Shown piece after piece: positions 20,656-31,689 of a DNA stretch of 64,000 nucleotides. The number at the start of each line of letters is the position of its first letter. Positions within the stretch are counted from its first letter, which is position 1. A model generated the notes under the pieces. The model saw nothing but the letters and a program-made list of their open reading frames with translations, searched no databases and was not told where the DNA came from. The position numbers and the translations under genes were made by a program. This stretch comes from Callorhinus ursinus (taxonomy: Eukaryota > Chordata > Mammalia > Carnivora > Otariidae). The stretch is from contig NW_020313044.1 in assembly GCF_003265705.1 (NCBI RefSeq), forward strand, positions 2,685,223 to 2,749,222, written 5' to 3'.

Positions 20656-20984
20656 CAACAAGGACATTCTTAAGTGAAACTAGCTATTTTTTATTTTTTT
20701 AATGGATGCTTCTAACACTGACAAGTATAATGACTCCTGGTATAGTTTGGTGTTATCCTCTTGATTTGTGCTAAGGCACCAACAGTTTTACCCACCACTG
20801 CTTTTGCACCATCGGTGCAAATCTCAACACAGTAAAAAGGTCAACTAATGTCTTAGTATTATTAGTAAAATAATTTTGACTTCACCTACCCCTGAGAAGA
20901 TCTTGGAGACTCCCAGGGCTTTGAGAACTGCTGCACCAGGCTAAGCGGCCTTACTTTGTTCCTCAGTGGCAATGAGCACGTCTT

Positions 20985-21270
20985 ATGTATATTTCACTGA
21001 TTAGGACACTGAGGCCCAGTGGAAGCCCACATGGGTCCTCATCTCTCATTCCAGCACTGGAGTGAGAATTTTTTTTTTTTCCTGGCAGGCACTGGGGAGG
21101 CTTCTCAAGGGAGGTGGCATAGATCTGATGAGTGGGCAGAATGCCAGAACGTGGGCTGGGCGCCTGGGAGTGCATTCTCGGTGAAGGGAACAGCATTGGC
21201 AAAGGACTAGGGAAAAGAACGCAGGATGAGTCCAGATAACAAGGGCTTCAAATGCCAGCCCCAGGCAATG
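20985..21270 (-). mobile_element. MIR crumb and L2 fragment
   Basis: 'aggacactgaggcccag' (21004-21020) is MIR-like. 'gggaggtggcatagatctga', 'gggaacagcattggcaaagg' and 'aggatgagtccagataac' fit reverse L2. Confidence 0.55.
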
Positions 21271-22670
21271 GCACCACGGAACATGTTGACAGGCGAAGCA
21301 GCAGACGAGATGTCCCCAGAGATGAGGAGGGGCCTGGTCCTCACCAGCTGGCCTTCCCAAGCCAGCCAGCCTCGGGCTTGTGTCCTTCGGTTAGGGTTAA
21401 CATAGGGCTACTCCGATAGACTTACCTTTAGTGACCATGCCTGGCAGAGTGTGGTCTCCTGACCAGAATTCCCTGCTGAAAAGTGTCTCCATGGGTTTCT
21501 GCGCCGACAGTCAGCTTCTCTTTTCCTTTGTTTTGGCTTTTGTGGTGAAAGTGACTAGCCTCACCCAGTTTCTTGAGCCAGGCACGGATGTGTCGGTGGC
21601 TTGGGCAGAGGTGGCCGCAGAAGTTGGTAGTGGGGGTGTGTCCATGTGTTATGAGGGCCTTGGCCACAATGCCGTGAAAGCGGGGTCTTCAGAACTGACC
21701 CTGGGCAAGGGACTGCCTCTTCTCTCCACCCCAGGCCTGGCCTGCCCTCTCCTCCTCCAGCGGGCCTGTGTCCCTGCCCTCCCTTGTCCCCCTGAGCTGC
21801 AGGAACTCAGGTCCTGGCCAGGTCTGACATGAGGAGCCAGACCTCAGTTTCTTGCAAGACAGGCCTCTACATCCTTCCATGCACATCTGTGCTCCTGGGC
21901 TGGGGGCCTGGGCCTCTGTGGGTGTGCCACATGTGTGTTCACGGCTGCGCTGTGGGAGCGTGTAGGTATGCCGTGGGCCGTGTTGTGTTTGTGACTGTGG
22001 CATGTGATGTGCTCTGCAGCCCACGTATTTGTGAGCACCCTGCCACGTACACTGAGTCGTGCATGTGTTTGCTTTTGTGCCTTTCGTTGGGTGGCGTGTC
22101 TGTCTATATAGTTTTGTATGTCTTTTGGGGGTGCGAGGGCCACTGCGGTGGGTGTATGTTTTTGTGCGATGGTTTGTCAGTGTATATCTTGGCCCAGCCC
22201 CAGAAGAAGGCCCACTGAGGCGCTGGGGGCAGGGACTGTGCCCGGACCGGGAGCCCACAGCCAGGATGTCTGACCGGGAAAGGACATGTCCTCACTGGCC
22301 CAGAGAGCATTGCAAGCCCTCAAAGAGCCCCTGTCCGGCTTTCCTGCCCCTGGCCAGGCAGGATGGGTGGCTGGAAAAGAGGTGTGAGGGAACCCAAACA
22401 ACCTCGGTCCACCTCCTACACCTTGCTGGCACTTGAGCCTAGTGGGGGTGGCCTGGTGCCCTGGGCCTGCCCTCCTGCAGCTCCAAGTCCCGTGTGGTGT
22501 GGGGGTTGGACAGGGGCCAGAGACACACTCAGCTCGGCCCTTGTGGCCAACTTCAGCTCACAATGGACCACAGAGGCAAAGTGGGCCCCAGGCGTTGTTG
22601 GGCCCCGGGGCTGGGGCTGCGGGGAGGACCAGCCCCACTGAGCCAGGCCTGATGCTAAGTTCATTCCGTG
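21271..22670. other. Unique stretch with degenerate TG-rich tract
   Basis: No gene. 21890-22190 is rich in TGTG/GTGT words without a fixed period. Overlapping open frames on both strands reflect that tract. Confidence 0.5.
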
Positions 22671-22672
22671 TG

Positions 22673-22920
22673 TCATTCATTCAACAGATATTTATTGTAC
22701 GTGTGCCCCGTTCCGGGCCCGGCTTTAGGGGTTGGGACTATAGCAGTCATCTCACCGAATTAGCCGGGGAAGAAGAGACTGCTGCTGTGTATATCACAAA
22801 TGGAGAAACAGATCCTGAGAAGTTAAGTGATTCGCGCAAAGTCACAGCAATGCTGAGATTTGAAACCAGGCCTGTCTCATGCCAGAGCACCCCTCCCCCT
22901 GTCCTTGATTCTCACAATTA
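22673..22920 (-). mobile_element. L2 end followed by MIR
   Basis: 'tcattcattcaacagatatt' and 'tattgtacgtgtgccccg' fit the reverse L2 3' end. From 22795, 'aaatggagaaacagatcctg', 'aagtcacagcaatgctgag' and 'tttgaaaccaggcctgtctc' are reverse MIR. Confidence 0.75.
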
Positions 22921-23179
22921 CAGTCTATGTGTCCACTGAGCTAGGACAAGCAGGGTGAGGGGCTGGGCAGATGATGCTTGGCTAGCCCTGAGCTCCAAGC
23001 TATATCGGCTGATGCAGGAGAGTGGGTATAGCAACTAAATCGGCTCCTAGTTGCTCTGCAGGGAAGGCGGTTTGCCTGGGGTGGTCCCTCCAGGTTGTGC
23101 ATAAAGGTTGTCAGGTAGAGGTTCAGGTGTTGGAAGGGAGTGGAGAGTACACCTTGTGCCTCTAGGATGCATGGGACCC
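22921..23179. other. Unique non-coding stretch
   Basis: Nothing recognised. Confidence 0.4.
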
Positions 23180-23310
23180 AAGGGAACACCTCGTCGCTGG
23201 CTGTGTGACCTGGGATGCTTCACTCTGAGCCTCAGCTTCCTTGTCTGTGAAGTGGGCACAATATTTGCCCCTCCCAGTGGTACAATGTTCATGGCCCGCT
23301 GCCTGGTGCA
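23180..23310 (+). mobile_element. MIR fragment
   Basis: 'ggctgtgtgacctgggatgc', 'tgagcctcagcttccttgtc', 'tgtgaagtgggcacaatatt'. Confidence 0.8.
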
Positions 23311-23754
23311 CAGTAGGGCAGCTGGGGGTACTGGGCAGAGCTGGAAGTTGGCAGGGCCTCCCCAGGGCTCTCTACTCAGTCCCAGGAAATGGGTAGGGGG
23401 TAGGGAGGAGGAGGAGCAGATGTGCCCACGGCTCACAAGAGCAGCCACATTTAGCCACAGAGTCGGGATTGAAATATTCCTGAGGGAGAAGAACCCTCAG
23501 GCTTCAGGGCTGCAACAGCTCGTCAGTGGGGAGCGGGGAAGGGATGTTGTCACCATCTGCCTCGTGTCTGTCTGCGACTAAAATAATACTGGGGTGAGAC
23601 TCGCCGCAGGCACGGGCCCAGCCGCAAGGTTCCCCGGAAGAGGGAGGGGCCAGGGGGTGCTGGCAAGCTCCTGGGGGGGATCAGCCTCATGAGTATAGGG
23701 CCAGGGGACCCCCGGCACCTGGCTGGGGTCTGTCTGCTCCAGAGGGGAGACGGA

Positions 23755-23975
23755 GCATGTGCTGAGATCCCAGTAAAGCAGGGGCAACAACAGAAACAAA
23801 ACAGGAGGGACAGACAAATCGCCTGATTCAGCTTCCATGAACTGATCCAGAATATTGAAACCAGAAAACGTAGCAAGAATCTATTTTAATTTCAGCCGAC
23901 GTATAAGTTTTGGGTCTATGGTTTACTGTGGTTTTTATTTTGAATCAAATATGGAGAATGTTCCATAATCTCCTC
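23755..23975. promoter_or_regulatory. Candidate conserved non-coding element, AT-rich
   Basis: A sharp fall in G+C with ordered words such as 'aatcgcctgattcagcttcc', 'tgatccagaatattgaaacc', 'tttcagccgacgtataagt', 'tatggtttactgtgg' and 'tgaatcaaatatggagaat'. It matches no repeat I know and sits in a SINE desert. Enhancer status is inferred. Confidence 0.4.
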
Positions 23976-24239
23976 AGAGCTCAGGGCTCTGGGGACTGAG
24001 TGCCTGCCTTTCCCACTGGGCGCAGGAATCATGTGCCACCTGCCTCTGGGTGTTGGTGCCCCTGGGCCTGGGCAGGTGCCCCTTTAGATTGGGACCTGGC
24101 CGGGAGCCTGATGCTTGGCCTCTGGGTGGTGAAGCAGTCACGTCTGGTCTTTTGCTGCGGGTCTCACCAGACACGAGCAGTTGGATATTTTTGTTTTTAC
24201 AGAGAGAACAGACCCATGACCTCAGAGGTTTATTTTAAC

Positions 24240-24545
24240 TACGGAAGCACCCTAACTGATGGTTGCTGTGTGCTGACACAGTGCTGGGCTGTCAGTTCAG
24301 CAGGCAGCCCTCGACTACCTACTGTGTGCGGGCCGTGAGCTTGGACAGGCTGGGACTGCTCAGCATACAAGGCCAGCCACCTGCGTGCCTGGGAGGGGGA
24401 TGGGGATGTCACCGAGGGGGGCAGGATATGGCAGGAAACCATGTTGTTGTCCTAGAGAGGTGACAGATGTACTCAGGCTTGAAGAGGAGAAATGTGGTGA
24501 CAGCAGAGGGGAGAGGGGAAGGTGCCCCAGGCAGAGGGAACCTCC
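24240..24545 (-). mobile_element. L2 fragment
   Basis: 'actacctactgtgtgcgggc' and, further on, 'aggtgccccaggcagaggga' fit reverse L2. Heavily diverged. Confidence 0.5.
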
Positions 24546-24559
24546 AATACACAGACCCC

Positions 24560-24770
24560 CACCACTCTGTGGCTGTCTCTTTGTGGCAAGGCTTTGCATG
24601 TCTTCTTTGCAACGTGGAGCCCTTCCTGCGGGTCTGACCCCATGCTAACTGCTTTACATGTGTTTTCCCAGTCAGTCCTTACCAACATCTCAGGAGGTCG
24701 GTATGCTTAGTGCCCGTCTTGCAGATGAGGACATTGAGGCTCAGAGGTGTCTCTTCTCTAGTGGCGGAGG
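24560..24770 (-). mobile_element. MIR SINE
   Basis: 'taactgctttacatgtgttt', 'cttgcagatgaggacattga', 'ggctcagaggtgtctc'. Confidence 0.8.
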
Positions 24771-25011
24771 CATGGCCTCGAGTTCCAGTGCGCCGCCCCT
24801 GCACAGTGTCCTCGTTCAGCAGGCAGCATCTGAACACTGCTGTGCTCTGAGCCAGGACGCACACTCCAGGATGTCCTCGGATGGCTGGGGTCTCTCATCT
24901 CCATCCGGGCAGAATGGCCAAAGGAGACTCTCCAGGGTGTGTGAGTGTGTGTGTACACGGGGGAGAAGGTTGCAGGTGGGAGCCTGGAGAACCCCGCTTT
25001 ACAACCTTTCA

Positions 25012-25110
25012 TAAATCTCTTTATCATCTGAGCCTCAGTTTCCTAATCTGCGAAATGGGGCTATAGTACCAGTTGTGCAGGCTCCTGGAGGGGATTAAAA
25101 GTGAAAGCAG
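25012..25110 (+). mobile_element. MIR fragment
   Basis: 'tgagcctcagtttcctaatc' and 'tgcgaaatggggctatagta'. Confidence 0.8.
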
Positions 25111-26655
25111 GTACGAGAAGTCCTCTGTGAGTTCAGTGAGCCTCCGTTCAGGACTGATTTTCCTCAAAACACCAGGAGCCATCTTCCCAGAACAATCCAG
25201 CCACCAAGATTTCCCTGCAGCTGACAGGCTCCCACCACCACAGCAGCCACCACCCTGAATTATTCAGGACCCTCCAGGCCTCGGTGGCAGCCCCTCCCCT
25301 CCCCCTGCACACCAGGCTGTCAGCACCAGCCTCTGAGCCTCTGCCAGGGCTCTGCTGACTCAGGGCCCCAGAACTTCAGCTTGGTCAGGTGTGGCAGTGA
25401 GTGTGACAGGGTTCGAGAGTGTGAGTGTGGCTGAGTATGAGAGAATGATAGTGAGCGTGTGGTTGCACACCAGCGTGCGAGCATGCGGGTGTGTGCGCAT
25501 GATGGAGTGTGTGATTCACCCAGTGTGGGTAAGGCTGGCAGCATCTGGAGCTGGGCCCTCCTCAGGTGCAGGGAAGCCAGGCTCAGGGCTGGGGTCCCTC
25601 TGGCTAAGAGCACACAATGACCTGGGAGTCAAATTCTAGCCTAGAGAGGGAGGGGGCAGCTCCCCTCTAATTCCAGAGTCCCTTAAGGGTTGGGTACAGT
25701 GGGGGAGAGGTTTGGGAGAGATTGGATCATGGACTGGAGCTGGAGTCCACTACCTTGTGGGGCTCAGACCACTGCCAGACTATTCCTGGTGTGTCTCATT
25801 TCCTGACGACTTGAGACCCTCAGAGGACAGGCAGTTCCGTCTCACTGTCCCTTTCCTCCCCCTGAGCCAGGGGAAGCTGAGAGCCCCTGGAGGTGAGAGG
25901 TAGGAGACTGTTCTCTCAGATCTCTGGCCAGATGGCAGCCCTCCAAGTCTTAGGGGGGCTGGGGAGGGGGCAGATGTCCACTGACGCTCTTGCTGGAGGG
26001 CCCCCACCCAGATGCAGGAAAGACAGAGCAGACTTCTGTCTGCTTGACCCCCACTCCTCGCTCCGCACTGGCCTTACTGTCTGGTGTGTGGCAAGGTGGG
26101 GCACCTGGGGGGTGGGAGTGGGGTTGAGCAACTAGGAGCCTGCAGTGTGGAGGTTGGGGGTGGTCTGTGTGTGAGCTTTGCCGTGAGTGGTGAGGTCTGT
26201 GTGTTGGTGTGAGGATGTGGGTGGCTGTCTGAGTTTGTGTTCGCATCTGAGAGTTTATATGTGTGTAAGCACTGTATGTGTGACTGTGCTTATGTTTACC
26301 TATTCATTTGTGTGTGAGTACCTGTTTGTGTGGCTGGCTGAGTGTGTGCCGACTATGTTGGGACCTGTGTGTGTGTAGAAGGCGCGAGAGCTGACTGACC
26401 GGGAGAGGGGCAGGTGGGGGCCACACTCAACCCCACAGCTTCATCCTTCCTTGGGCCCTGGTTGGCGTGGCCTGACATCCTGTCGGACTGGCTGGGACCA
26501 TGCCCCTAGCAAGGTGATCGCCTGGCTTGGGCTGGAAGAACCGCGGAGCTGTGTGGGGGTGGAGCTGCAAGTAGGGGGGTTGAGGCAAGTGAGAGACTTG
26601 ATGGCTGCAGGGGACAGATACAGACAGAACTGGGTACAGAGGGAGGGTTGCTGGA
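25111..26655. other. Unique stretch with two degenerate GTGT tracts
   Basis: No gene. GTGTGA/GTGAGT-rich runs lie at 25390-25520 and 26155-26380. Otherwise GC-rich low-copy sequence. Confidence 0.5.
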
Positions 26656-26659
26656 GACT

Positions 26660-26770
26660 GATGCCTGGGTCCTAGTCCAAGCTCCGTCCCGCAATGGAGT
26701 CAGTTGGGCAAGTCCCTTCCTTCTCTGAGCCTCAATTTCCTCATGAAAACAATGGGGACTGTGGTGGTCA
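26660..26770 (+). mobile_element. MIR fragment
   Basis: 'gggtcctagtccaagctccg', 'tgagcctcaatttcctcatg'. Confidence 0.7.
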
Positions 26771-26774
26771 CGAG

Positions 26775-27724
26775 ACCTTGGGGTGCAGGGCCCACACACT
26801 AAGCATTACCCACCAAATGTTCTATGAGCCTCTCTTGCGGCTCTGGGAAGTTGGTCACTTGGAGGCCTGGACGCTGGCCTGCCAAAGGCTGGGGAGATGG
26901 TTCCTCCTCCCCCTCCCCAGGCCCAGAAGGCCTGACTTGTCCCTACTGCACCCTTTCAATCAGAGGGACATGTATGCATGTACTTTTAGAGGGCTCATGG
27001 GAGCATAGGTCAGCAGGTCACCTGTCCATCCCCCTGCGTTTTGGGAGGGTCAGTCCCCAGCCCCCAGACCAGGGAGTCTTTTCTATTCCTCTCCTCCTCC
27101 CATGGTCTGAAGCAGGAATGGAGTAAGTCCTGTCCGCCCCCTCTCTGGCCTCACTTTCTCCCCTCTGGCAGGTAAGGCAGGAGTGTGTGGAGTGGGGGCA
27201 CTGAATGTGTCTGCTGCCAGGGCCTCAGAGCTAGCTAGCTCCCCTAGCGCCCCACACCCGCTCCTCTGCGGAGCTGTGGCCTGGGCAGCTGTCCACTGGG
27301 CTGAGCGGGTTAGCAACACAAGACAGATGGCGAGGGATTATCTCTGCTTCTCCGAGTGCAATGGCGGCAGTGGTTGGGGGGGCTGGGGGGGAGGCTCTCA
27401 CACTCTCCCCATGTGTGTATACATGCACACTCACCCATGCACGCAAGCACATACAGTCCCCCGCTCCTGCCCCCGCCCCAGCCCGGCCTCCTGATATTTA
27501 TGAGGTGGGCAGGGAGATAGGAGGAGGGGTAAGATTCCGAGAATTGGTGAGAACCGTGGGACTTGGCAATTTTGTCCCTATCCCACTTGACTCGGACCAG
27601 CAGGGCCTCTGAGCAGGCCCCCCCCCCCAGGCCCCTCCTGGACTCTGCCCTGCTTCCAGGGTTTTCTCTGCAACGGCCTCACTGAGAATGGTATGTTTGG
27701 GAAAGCATAGGCTTACGGAGAAGC
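26775..27724. other. Unique stretch
   Basis: No gene. 27310-27375 holds 'agatggcgagggattatctc' and 'tccgagtgcaatggcggcag', a small CpG-bearing patch with a GGATTA bicoid-type word. Short G and CA runs follow. Confidence 0.45.
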
Positions 27725-27830
27725 CTGGGGTTCAGAGATGTGTGAGCTGTGCCCAAGTCACACAGTAAGTTTGGCACGTCAGCGGGCTGAGCTCTGGGGC
27801 TTGGCAGTTGTCTGCACCGGCTCTTCGGTC
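27725..27830 (-). mobile_element. MIR fragment
   Basis: 'gctgtgcccaagtcacacag' and 'taagtttggcacgtcagcg'. Confidence 0.6.
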
Positions 27831-29000
27831 CCTGGGTCTTCTGCACTTGCTGCTGCCCAAGGTCCAACAGGGGTATGTGCATAACCCGTTGTAGGAGCAG
27901 CAGCTACACTGGGGACTCAAGCGGGGCCTCTCCTTCGCATACACTTCAGTCTCTGGTGAAGGCCATTTGGAGTCGAGTGACAGAGCTGGGTCTCTAAGAC
28001 TGTCACTGGGAAAGAATTAGGGTGGGGTTAGGGCCCTACCAGAGTGAATTCTCCCACCTGTCCCCCAGTTTGTCATAGGCAGGCGGTGGTGGGGCTTCCT
28101 CTTCCACTTCAGCCACAGATTCAGTCCCCCCATCCCATCCTCCCTTAGACACCCTCCCCTCCCCCCAGGTCTGAGTCATCTGTGCTGGGCCCCAGGGAGG
28201 GGTGTGGGCCGTGAAGCTGGGCTGGATTTGCACATGGTAACCCCAGGGGACCCTTTTCCCAGCATGGGCAGGAGGGGGAGGGAAGAGTGGAGGCCTCAGG
28301 ACAGAAACTGGTTCTCTCCTCATAGCTGCCAAAGTCCAGACCTCTTCTCCCGCCCCCAGAGTGACTCAAGGCCTGCAGGGCCCAGGAGTGTGGATTAGGG
28401 GCAGTGCAAGGCTGCCAGGGTGGCCTGGTCCCACTCTCTGCAGAGTGACCCCACTCCTCTAGGCCTCCCAGGCTTCAGCCTGTCACTGGGCTCCCATGGG
28501 TTCATGTGTGCCTGTCTAGGATTCAAGGTCAGGCTGGCTTGGGGGTCAGCCAGGGAACCAACTCGGTCTACCTTTGAAGCTCCATTATTTGAGAACGTGC
28601 AGAGCTTGGTGACACCACCTACACTGTTCCTGTCACAGACAGACAAGACTCTCTGCACCCCAGGCTTCCCACTCCCAAGCCAAGCCAGGCCTTTCTCCTT
28701 ACCCCCTCCAGTCTGAAATGACCTCCGACCACACATCTGGGTATCTGGAGGTGGGCACATGGAAGGGTGCCGGGTGGAGCCCAGGCATGGGGTTCAGGCC
28801 AAGCTCCACCTCTCTGACCATACAGCCTCAAGTGGGTATCGTGAGGCTTGGGCGACACCATGTCTAAGCTCCCCACCTCTCCTTAGAGCTTGGCCTGGGG
28901 GGCCCTACATGAACCTGAGGGGTCTGAGCTTCCCCCATCTCTCCTCAGTGGGATTTTTCTCTTGGTTTTCTTAAGGTTTCAAAGTAACATTCTAAAGAGG
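27831..29000. other. Unique non-coding stretch
   Basis: No gene or recognised repeat; moderately GC-rich with short, overlapping open frames only. Confidence 0.45.
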
Positions 29001-29010
29001 CACCGTCAGA

Positions 29011-29052
29011 GCCAATCAGAGAGCCTATGTAAATGAGGACTCGCTGATTGGC
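29011..29052. promoter_or_regulatory. CCAAT-octamer palindromic module
   Basis: GCCAATCAG (29011-29019) and its exact reverse complement CTGATTGGC (29044-29052) face each other across 24 bp that contain ATGTAAAT (29027-29034), a one-base variant of the octamer. Paired CCAAT boxes plus an octamer just upstream of a CpG-rich block (from 29100) are a promoter-like arrangement. Confidence 0.45.
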
Positions 29053-29099
29053 TGTCTCTTTCACGCCCTTTACGAAACTTCAACTTCATCAACTCAGCA

Positions 29100-29690
29100 A
29101 AGATTTTTTTCCTCTGGCCTCTCGTGCCCCGCAGGAGGTGGGGCTGGGGGTGGTCACCGGGGCCATCCCCCCGCCGCAGGCAGCCTGGCCCGCCAAGTCG
29201 GGCCGCTTAGGGACAGGAGGAGGCGAGTGCGCCGCTCCGGCGGGGGCTCTCGGGGGTTTATTCTGGCACAGAATCTCCGCGGGGGCGGCACGGGAAGTGA
29301 GCCCCCTCCTCTTTGTAGGACCGCTGCAGAGTGGGCTGCAGGCCGCGGGTATCGAGCTTGGCTGGACCGGATCGATATCTGCCCGCTGGACCGATGCGCC
29401 GGGGCGTCGCCTCGACAGGGTGGGCTCTGCGGCAGAGTGATGGCTGTGCAGGCCTCCCCCTTCCGCCATCCTCTTCACCAGCACTCCTGGGGAAACCGAG
29501 GCGAGAAAGCGGTGTTGGGATGGAGGGCGCGGCCTGGGGCAGCGACTGTCGTTCTGGGTCGCAACCCTCATGGTGGGGGCGGGGTTAGCCCAGGGCCGCG
29601 CCCTGCTCCCCAAGTCCGCTCTTCTCCGACCCCCACGATCGCCCACGGCTAGAGGCGGTCCCTGCCTGTATCTCGTCCCCTCGTCCTATC
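29100..29690. promoter_or_regulatory. CpG-rich block
   Basis: CpG-dense by eye and non-repetitive, directly downstream of the paired CCAAT module. A 185-codon minus frame (29089-29646) and a 141-codon plus frame overlap it, with no domain and with the Ala/Arg/Pro/Gly bias of GC-rich chance translation. Confidence 0.5.
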
Positions 29691-29895
29691 CTTCGCCTTC
29701 CTCCCACTCTCTTTGTGTGTCTCCTCTCTGGCTCTGAGGTCTCTCCCTCCCTTCTCTCTCTGTGGGTGTCTCTGTGTCTATCTCTACATCTCAGTCTCTT
29801 TCTCTGCCTGTCTCTGTCCCTCGGTCTCAGCTTAGGTCTCTCGCATCTTGCTCATTTTCCCTTTCTCTCTTTGTCTGTCTTTTCTCCCTCCCTGC
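29691..29895. repeat. Degenerate TCTC-rich tract
   Basis: Runs of TCTCTCT with TCTGTGTC interruptions over about 200 bp separate two CpG-rich blocks. Confidence 0.8.
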
Positions 29896-29999
29896 AGCCC
29901 CCCCCCCAACATACACCTCACATCCCTGTTTACGACATCCCCAGGGTTGGCAGGTGGGCGGGGCTGCAGCCGAGAGGGGGTGAGGGAGGGAGACGCAGC

Positions 30000-30740
30000 C
30001 TCCCCCCCAGCTGTTAACCTTCACGCTTCAGGCCTCTGCGGATGGCAGAGGAGGGGGAAAGCCCAGCTGCCAGCTTGGCGGAGGTGACCAGGCGGGGGCT
30101 GGGGGCTGCCCCTCCCTCTGGGCTCGTCTCTGGGGAGATCTAGGGCCGGAAGGAGTGCGACAGAGGGCGCCTCCGGCATAGAGAGGCTATTGGCGGATGA
30201 GTGGCCTCCCGGAGGTTTTTGCTGGCCGGGCGGGTGCCCAAAGGGGGCTCTGAGCGGCGCCGGCCCTGCCCGCGGCCTGGCCGGACGTGGGGGCCGGCGT
30301 GAGAATCCCGCCCATCTGTGAGCCGGCCTCACGCCGTCAGACCCAATTTATCTCGCCGCCAAAGTTTCACAGCCATCTGCTCGAGTGGAACGGCTTCCAG
30401 CGCTGGCCCCACCGGGCCCCCCAGCCAGCGCGGGGATGTTTTCCAATACGGCAGTATCGCAGCCCCCCCCCACCCCGAAGCAAGGAGGGGGTGTAGGGGG
30501 AGGCGGCAGAGCGCGGTGCGTGGGGCTGGCAGGCAGCCCTCTCCGGCGAGCAAGCCGACCCTGAATTTTAAGCGATTGATCAGGAAGCGCAGGCCGTTCC
30601 CATCACTTAGAGCAGCCAAATGCGACGGCGCAGGGATTTCAAGGGGCCTTTGCGGAGGCAGTAATGAGGTCACCGTCACCGCGCCAGCCTGCGGGCGGCG
30701 GGGGTTGGCGGGGGCGGGGGGGGGGTGCGCCTGCGGGTGC
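30000..30740. promoter_or_regulatory. CpG-rich block with candidate conserved element
   Basis: CpG-dense from about 30140. The core 30300-30680 has a varied, ordered texture: 'tcagacccaatttatctcgc', 'aaagtttcacagccatctgc', 'ttccaatacggcagtatcgc', 'attttaagcgattgatcagg', 'taatgaggtcaccgtcacc'. The last is a nuclear-receptor-type direct repeat of GGTCA/CGTCA. Ends in a G-run near 30715. Confidence 0.5.
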
Positions 30741-31395
30741 AAATGCCTGTGAACACAGCCACACCTGTATCCACATAACCTCTGAGGCCCCAGCACTGAC
30801 CCAGGAGAACTCAGCATTTGGATATGAGCTGATCACGAGCCCCCTACCCTCACTAGCACTGTCAGAGAGACCAAGCTAGGACCTAGTTCCTGTCCCATCC
30901 ATGATCACCTCAGACAGCTTCAGCATAGGAACCCCAGACCTCCTCCCCTCCCCTCTATGTGACTAAAATACAAACGTCTGGGCACCTGCCCATTGCACTT
31001 CTGAACAAGCCTGCAGAGACAGGTGTACTCCAGGCCCCAGGTAATCACACAGGTGCATACATTCCGATTACACACCTGACCTCAATACTCATGCAGTGGT
31101 ACAGTCCTACCCCCCCCCAACACACATACAAACATGCACACAGGAGCTCCACCATTCTCAGCCGGTACCAGGGGACATATGAGCCCACACACACCCCTCC
31201 CCAGGACACGCACATGTGCACACTGGCTCCCACGACCCCCCAAGCTTGCTGCTGTGTCTGCAGTGTGGGCGCCTTCACTGCCTGCCAGGCTGCTCGGGTG
31301 CAGACCTCAAAGAGAACAAAGGCCGGGCGGGTGGGAGGGAGGGGTGCTGAGCCCCCGGCCTCTTCCTCCTTGGCGATGCTCGTCTGTCTCAGCTC
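30741..31395. other. Unique stretch with CA-rich patch
   Basis: No gene. ACACACC/CACATGC words are common at 31050-31220. Confidence 0.45.
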
Positions 31396-31515
31396 TGTGG
31401 CCACTGCATCGAGCGGCTCTGATTGCCGAGTAAATCACCGCGATGATCTGAATAATTATCGTCTCCTGAAAAGGGGGAAAAAAAAAAGGGAATAAATAAA
31501 CAGAGGAGAGAGCAG
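31396..31515. promoter_or_regulatory. Candidate conserved non-coding element
   Basis: 'gattgccgagtaaatcaccg', 'gatgatctgaataattatcg' and an A-run followed by 'gaataaataaacag' form a compact block with homeodomain- and GATA-type words in an otherwise GC-rich SINE desert. Confidence 0.4.
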
Positions 31516-31689
31516 CCACCTGATTTCTCAGAGCCCTGGGTGGGGGGAATACATTGGGGTGGGTGTCACTGGTTCCCTGCAGATCCTAAGGGTTTCCTTG
31601 GGATGCAGAGCAGGTGGGGTGGGCCTCAGGGAAGTGTCCTTCCACAGAGGTGGCATGGGGTACTGTCCCCTCTCTTCATTCTTCTCCTC

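Larger units (their letters stand above)
19558..20832 (-). pseudogene. hAT transposase remnant
   Basis: Two parts are recognisable on the minus strand. At 20832-20761 a frame reads C-V-E-I-C-T-D-G-A-K-A-V-V-G-K, matching the CTDGA-type motif of ZBED-like hAT transposases. At 19836-19558 a 92-codon frame carries the C-terminal dimerisation signature: LSEKA, then TFP, VCEARFSS and a charged DTRLQ end. The stretch between is shifted and stopped, and holds a 36-bp tandem repeat (20132-20208) and an old SINE. The 5' part of the gene is absent. It is a dead copy; no domesticated reading frame survives. Confidence 0.8.
18819..20933 (-). mobile_element. hAT-Charlie-type DNA transposon, internally deleted, with three SINE insertions
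   Basis: Terminal inverted repeats are cagcagttgtcaa at the left end and, read on the minus strand, cagcagttctcaa at the right end (12/13). The flanking 8-bp direct repeats are CACTAGGC (18811-18818) and CACCAGGC (20934-20941), 7/8, the hAT duplication length. The minus strand keeps transposase remnants (next entry). Only about 100 bp separates the catalytic-region motif from the right end, so the N-terminal part including the zinc finger is missing. CAN-SINEs at 18898, 19278 and 20508 are later insertions. Confidence 0.88.
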
